From an uncultured Mucilaginibacter sp. (lineage in GTDB: Bacteria; Bacteroidota; Bacteroidia; Sphingobacteriales; Sphingobacteriaceae): a stretch of DNA of 64,000 nt. Below, piece by piece: positions 60,216 to 64,000 of the stretch (positions within the stretch are counted from its first letter, which is position 1; each line of letters starts with the position of its first letter). The stretch spans positions 1-64,000 of the forward strand of contig CAISPD010000062.1 of assembly GCA_903887275.1 (NCBI GenBank). Direction: 5' to 3'. Under the pieces are notes generated by a model. That model worked only from the letters and a program-made list of their open reading frames with translations. It was not told the origin of the DNA and ran no database searches. The position numbers and the translations under genes are program-made.

Positions 60216-61094
60216 ATGAAATCGATCGCAAAAGAATTTCGGATAACGGGCAATGAAAAATTTTCCTTAAAAAATTTCGATCCAGCTTATGTATCCGATG
60301 TAAATAAAGAAGAGGCGCCTGAGATACTTAATGAGCTGATCAGCAAGACTGCTGAAGCAGAAACCAAATTGTTTGCCTCAAAGCAATATGCATTGCTCAT
60401 TATTTTTCAGGCAATTGATGCTTCCGGGAAAGATAGTGCCATTAAACATACATTATCCGGCTTAAGCCCTCAGGGCTGCGAGGTGTATAGTTTCAAACAA
60501 CCCAGTGCCGAGGAATATCAACATGATTTTTTATGGCGACATTATAAGGCTTTACCTGATCGGGGTAGGATAGGGATACATAATCGTTCCTATTACGAAA
60601 ATGTACTGGTAACCAAAATTCATCCCGAAATTTTGGATAATGAGCATCTGCCGAAAAAATACAGCTTACATAAATTAGGGAAAGACTTTTGGAAACATCG
60701 GTATGAAAGTATTGCAGCCTTTGAAAAGCATTTGAATTATAACGGTACCATTATCATTAAATTTTTCCTGCATGTATCAAAAGATGAGCAGAAAAAACGA
60801 TTCCTGGAACGTATCGACGATCCCTTGAAAAACTGGAAGTTCTCGGCTGCTGATGTTTATGAGCGGCAATACTGGCACGATTACATGAAGGCTTATGAAC
60901 AAGCAATCAAGGAAACAGCTACCCCCGAAAATCCCTGGTATATAATTCCGGCCGATAAAAAGTGGTTTACCCGGATAGCCATTTCAACAATCATACTCGA
61001 AACGCTTCAAGCACTTAAGCTCGAGTATCCTGTGCTGCCAAAAGAAGAACTTGAAAAACTACAGGCAGCAAAAGCCGAACTGGAAAAAGAGTAA
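60216..61094 (+). CDS. Polyphosphate kinase 2 family polyphosphate:nucleotide phosphotransferase
   Basis: IIFQAIDASGKDSAIKHTLSGLSPQGCEVYSFKQPSAEEYQHDFLWRHYKALPDRGRIGIHNRSYYENVLV. Confidence 0.92.
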   Translation: MKSIAKEFRITGNEKFSLKNFDPAYVSDVNKEEAPEILNELISKTAEAETKLFASKQYALLIIFQAIDASGKDSAIKHTLSGLSPQGCEVYSFKQPSAEEYQHDFLWRHYKALPDRGRIGIHNRSYYENVLVTKIHPEILDNEHLPKKYSLHKLGKDFWKHRYESIAAFEKHLNYNGTIIIKFFLHVSKDEQKKRFLERIDDPLKNWKFSAADVYERQYWHDYMKAYEQAIKETATPENPWYIIPADKKWFTRIAISTIILETLQALKLEYPVLPKEELEKLQAAKAELEKE

Positions 61095-61143
61095 GGGACT
61101 ATATAATATAGCCCCTTTGAACCTATTGAATGCCTTTAATGAT

Positions 61144-64000
61144 CTATTCAATGACGATTTCGTCCGCAAAGATGTAGGATGGCTGGCCCTTGCTTTCATG
61201 CCATTCGGGCAATGCGCCGTATTGTCTGGCTACGATACGGATATACCTTGCTTTTAAATTAAGGTCTGCCTTAAACTGCTGGGTTTGTATGCTTAGTTCT
61301 TTGATATCGACAGCGCTTGGTACTGTTTTCACCAGTGAAAAAGTCTTACCATCATCCGAGGTATAATAATCAACCTGTTTAGGAAATACGATCCATGAAC
61401 GTGTGTCCTGCAGGGCACCGATACTTACCGAATTAATTTGTTTAATACTTCCCATATCAATTACTGCATCAACATCGTTGTTTTGATAGCCCTGCCAGTG
61501 ACCAAGCCTCCAATTGGCAGTACCTTTCAATCCATCGATCAAACTTGCGTCACCTTCTCCCGGGTAGTTAGCTAAATAATGAGTTTGCAGCGTCAATTTA
61601 ATATCGTCCCGAATCTTATTAAAACTGCCTTCGTTTACAAAACTGCTTTTACCATTTTTAATGGCAATAGCTTTAACGGTTATATTGCCATCTATATTGA
61701 TCGGTTTTGAATAAACAGCCGATTGGGATGTAGGTGTAGAACCATCCATGGTATAATAGATCGTTGCGTCTTTGTCTGCGCTTTTAATTTCAAGATCGAA
61801 TGGTTTTTTGAAGGTCGGTGCCGAGTTGATGAAATATGGGTTAGCAACGATCAAACTGTCGCTTATTTTAGAAACCGGACTTTCAAGGTCCTGCGCAAAA
61901 AGCTTGTTGGGCAAACGTCCGGTAAATACATCCCATTCGCCTCCCTTTTGGATAACAGCATCTTCCAGGAATAGTTTGTTGTAACTGCTGTTGTTCAGCG
62001 TCATGCCCTGCACATAGTTGTTCTGAAAACTCACACCGCTACCCGAATTGGTAATGATAAATTTCTTGCCGTTTTCAAGGTAGATCGTCGCCCTGTCAAA
62101 TTGGGGCAGACCGATCTGGTATTGGGTTTGCCCGGGTTGTATGGTATAAAGGCCCAGTGAACTGATCACGTACCAGGCCGACATCTGCCCGCAGTCTTCG
62201 TTTCCGGAAAGCCCGTCGGGTAAATTGCTGTATTCGTCTTTTAAGATACGGCTGATGTACGACTGGGTTTTTTCGGGCGAATTGGTGAAATTGTAAAGGT
62301 AGGCAATGTGGTGGCTGGGTTCATTGCCATGGGCATATTGGCCAATGAGTCCGGTTACATCGGCCTGGTCTCGGCCACTTAATTTAGCGTTGGTGGTAAA
62401 TAATTCATCCAGTTTAGCCTCAAATTTTTCGCGACCTCCAAGTCTCTCTGTTAAACCCGCAACGTCTTGTGCCGCCAGGAATGAATATTGCCAGGCATTT
62501 CCTTCCGTATAGTTATTATTGATATCGGTTGGATCAAATGGCGTATACCAGCCACCATTTACTCTGGCTTGCATAAAGTCGTTTTGGTCATTGAACACAT
62601 TTTTCCATGATTGTGCGCGTTTAATATAAACTGCATAATCATCGGGTTTGTTCAACATCTTTGCCATTTGGGCAATGCACCAGTCGTCATAAGCAAATTC
62701 TAAAGTTTTAGACACCGATTCGGCATCATCATCGGCAAGTACTGCACCATTTTTACGATAACTATTTAAACCAGGATCCTGACGATTTACCGCAGCTTTC
62801 ATCGCAGTAAAAGCTTCTTCGGCATCAAATCCCCGGATACCTTTAGCGTAAGCATCAACAATAACCGGTATGGAGTGATTACCAATCATACAATACGTTT
62901 CTCCCGAACCTAATGGCCAGATAGGTAAAAGCCCGCCTTGTTCGTACATCGCTAAAAACGATTTAATAAAATCAAGTGTCCTTTTACGGTCAATAATAGT
63001 GAACAGTGGGTCCTCGGCCCTGAAAGTATCCCAAAGTGAGAAGATGGTATAATAATCAAATCCTTCAGCTTTGTGCACCTTTTGATCCAAACCCCGGTAT
63101 TGCCCGTCGACATCACTGTAAACGTTGGGTGCCACCATACTATGGTAAAGTGCCGTATAAAAGATGGTCTGCTTTATTTTCGACCAATCGGTAACCGGTG
63201 GTTGTTTTTGCTGTTGCGGCCTGTTATATCCGGTAGGATTGTAGCCGCCACTTTGATATTGATTGGTTCTTTGTGCTGCGGATATGGGCGGGGCTCCACC
63301 TTCAACCTGTATCTTATTCAACTGTTCGTTCCATTCGGCACGGGCGTTTTTAACGATTTTTTTAAAGTCAAAATCAGGCACCTCGGTTTCTAGGTTATTT
63401 AGTGCGCCTTCGGTACCCACCGATGAAATACCAACCTTGGATGTTACTTCGCCCGGATCATCAAACTGGAGATACATTTTCACATTTTTGCCCTGTACCT
63501 TGTTTTTGCCTTGCTGTAAAGTATCATTTAGTGCTATGCCATAAGTTTTAAACGCTTTTGAAAATTTAGCATAGAAATAAACATACTGATCAGGTGCCCA
63601 TGATTTTGACCTGCGGAATCCTCGTATCTCGTGGTCGTTAACTACTTCAATCCAGGAGTCGAGCACTTCATCGCGGTGTTTCAGATCGATGATGATATTG
63701 GCTTGTTTGGTAGATGGATATTGGTACCGATGAACACCTGCACGTTTGGTGGCAGTAAGTTCAACGCCAATATTGTATTTGTCCAGTTTGGTGCGGTAAT
63801 AGCCCGGCGAAGCTGCTTCGTTCTTCTTTTTAAAGCCTGAAAGATAATCGGTGTTTTTGAACTGGGGCTCGCCGATAGTCGGCATAAAAAGTATATCGCA
63901 ATAATCTGCTATGCCCGTGCCGCTCAAATGGGTATGCGAAAAGCCATATACTACGGTATCAGCAAAATAGTAACCCGAGCAACCATCCCAGCCACTGAGG
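61144..64000 (-). CDS. GH92 family alpha-mannosidase-like glycosyl hydrolase (5' end beyond window)
   Basis: FSHTHLSGTGIADYCDILFMPT (frame open to the window edge), DLFTIIDRKRTLDFI-type core, GNEPSHHIAYLYNF, GNEDCGQMSAWYVISSLGLYTIQPG; C-terminal discoidin-like region. Confidence 0.9.
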   Translation of the reverse strand, partial: LSGWDGCSGYYFADTVVYGFSHTHLSGTGIADYCDILFMPTIGEPQFKNTDYLSGFKKKNEAASPGYYRTKLDKYNIGVELTATKRAGVHRYQYPSTKQANIIIDLKHRDEVLDSWIEVVNDHEIRGFRRSKSWAPDQYVYFYAKFSKAFKTYGIALNDTLQQGKNKVQGKNVKMYLQFDDPGEVTSKVGISSVGTEGALNNLETEVPDFDFKKIVKNARAEWNEQLNKIQVEGGAPPISAAQRTNQYQSGGYNPTGYNRPQQQKQPPVTDWSKIKQTIFYTALYHSMVAPNVYSDVDGQYRGLDQKVHKAEGFDYYTIFSLWDTFRAEDPLFTIIDRKRTLDFIKSFLAMYEQGGLLPIWPLGSGETYCMIGNHSIPVIVDAYAKGIRGFDAEEAFTAMKAAVNRQDPGLNSYRKNGAVLADDDAESVSKTLEFAYDDWCIAQMAKMLNKPDDYAVYIKRAQSWKNVFNDQNDFMQARVNGGWYTPFDPTDINNNYTEGNAWQYSFLAAQDVAGLTERLGGREKFEAKLDELFTTNAKLSGRDQADVTGLIGQYAHGNEPSHHIAYLYNFTNSPEKTQSYISRILKDEYSNLPDGLSGNEDCGQMSAWYVISSLGLYTIQPGQTQYQIGLPQFDRATIYLENGKKFIITNSGSGVSFQNNYVQGMTLNNSSYNKLFLEDAVIQKGGEWDVFTGRLPNKLFAQDLESPVSKISDSLIVANPYFINSAPTFKKPFDLEIKSADKDATIYYTMDGSTPTSQSAVYSKPINIDGNITVKAIAIKNGKSSFVNEGSFNKIRDDIKLTLQTHYLANYPGEGDASLIDGLKGTANWRLGHWQGYQNNDVDAVIDMGSIKQINSVSIGALQDTRSWIVFPKQVDYYTSDDGKTFSLVKTVPSAVDIKELSIQTQQFKADLNLKARYIRIVARQYGALPEWHESKGQPSYIFADEIVIE

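Overview
This is a 64 kb chromosomal window from a Bacteroidota genome, most likely Sphingobacteriaceae (Mucilaginibacter/Pedobacter-like) judging by protein families, TAnnTTTG promoters and general gene content. I see no rRNA, tRNA, CRISPR array, transposase or prophage. Contents in order: lysC(partial)-lysA; two tandem paralogous lipoproteins; araB-araD-araA plus a HAD phosphatase; a cold-shock protein; a glycan-related block (DUF6067-type glycosidase, DUF3472, N-acetylhexosamine-kinase-like); secreted phosphohydrolases; a sphingolipid / inositol-lipid cluster at 18.98-27.58 kb (Aur1-like PAP2, fatty acid hydroxylase, DUF4833, CDP-alcohol phosphatidyltransferase, DUF5686 barrel, PgpA, GNAT candidate ceramide synthase, serine palmitoyltransferase); bioA with a ferritin-like partner; comEC; alaS; gatB; an arginine island (speA, ctlX, arginine deiminase, argS); bioD-bioF; an S24/XRE regulator with a degenerate GIY-YIG protein; msrB; a three-part protease/propeller/barrel protein; PBP1A; PPK2; and a GH92 mannosidase (partial). 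The most unusual signal is a family of degenerate 7-bp-periodic repeat arrays. Most of them abut a stop codon, none lies in a divergent promoter gap, and similar heptads occur in frame inside lysA and bioA and possibly alaS. Three genes are interrupted: speA by an in-frame TAA, a fasciclin gene by a frameshift at A6, and a TPR gene at an A9 tract where the alternative frame encodes a transmembrane C-terminus. All calls come from reading the sequence; no database search was run.
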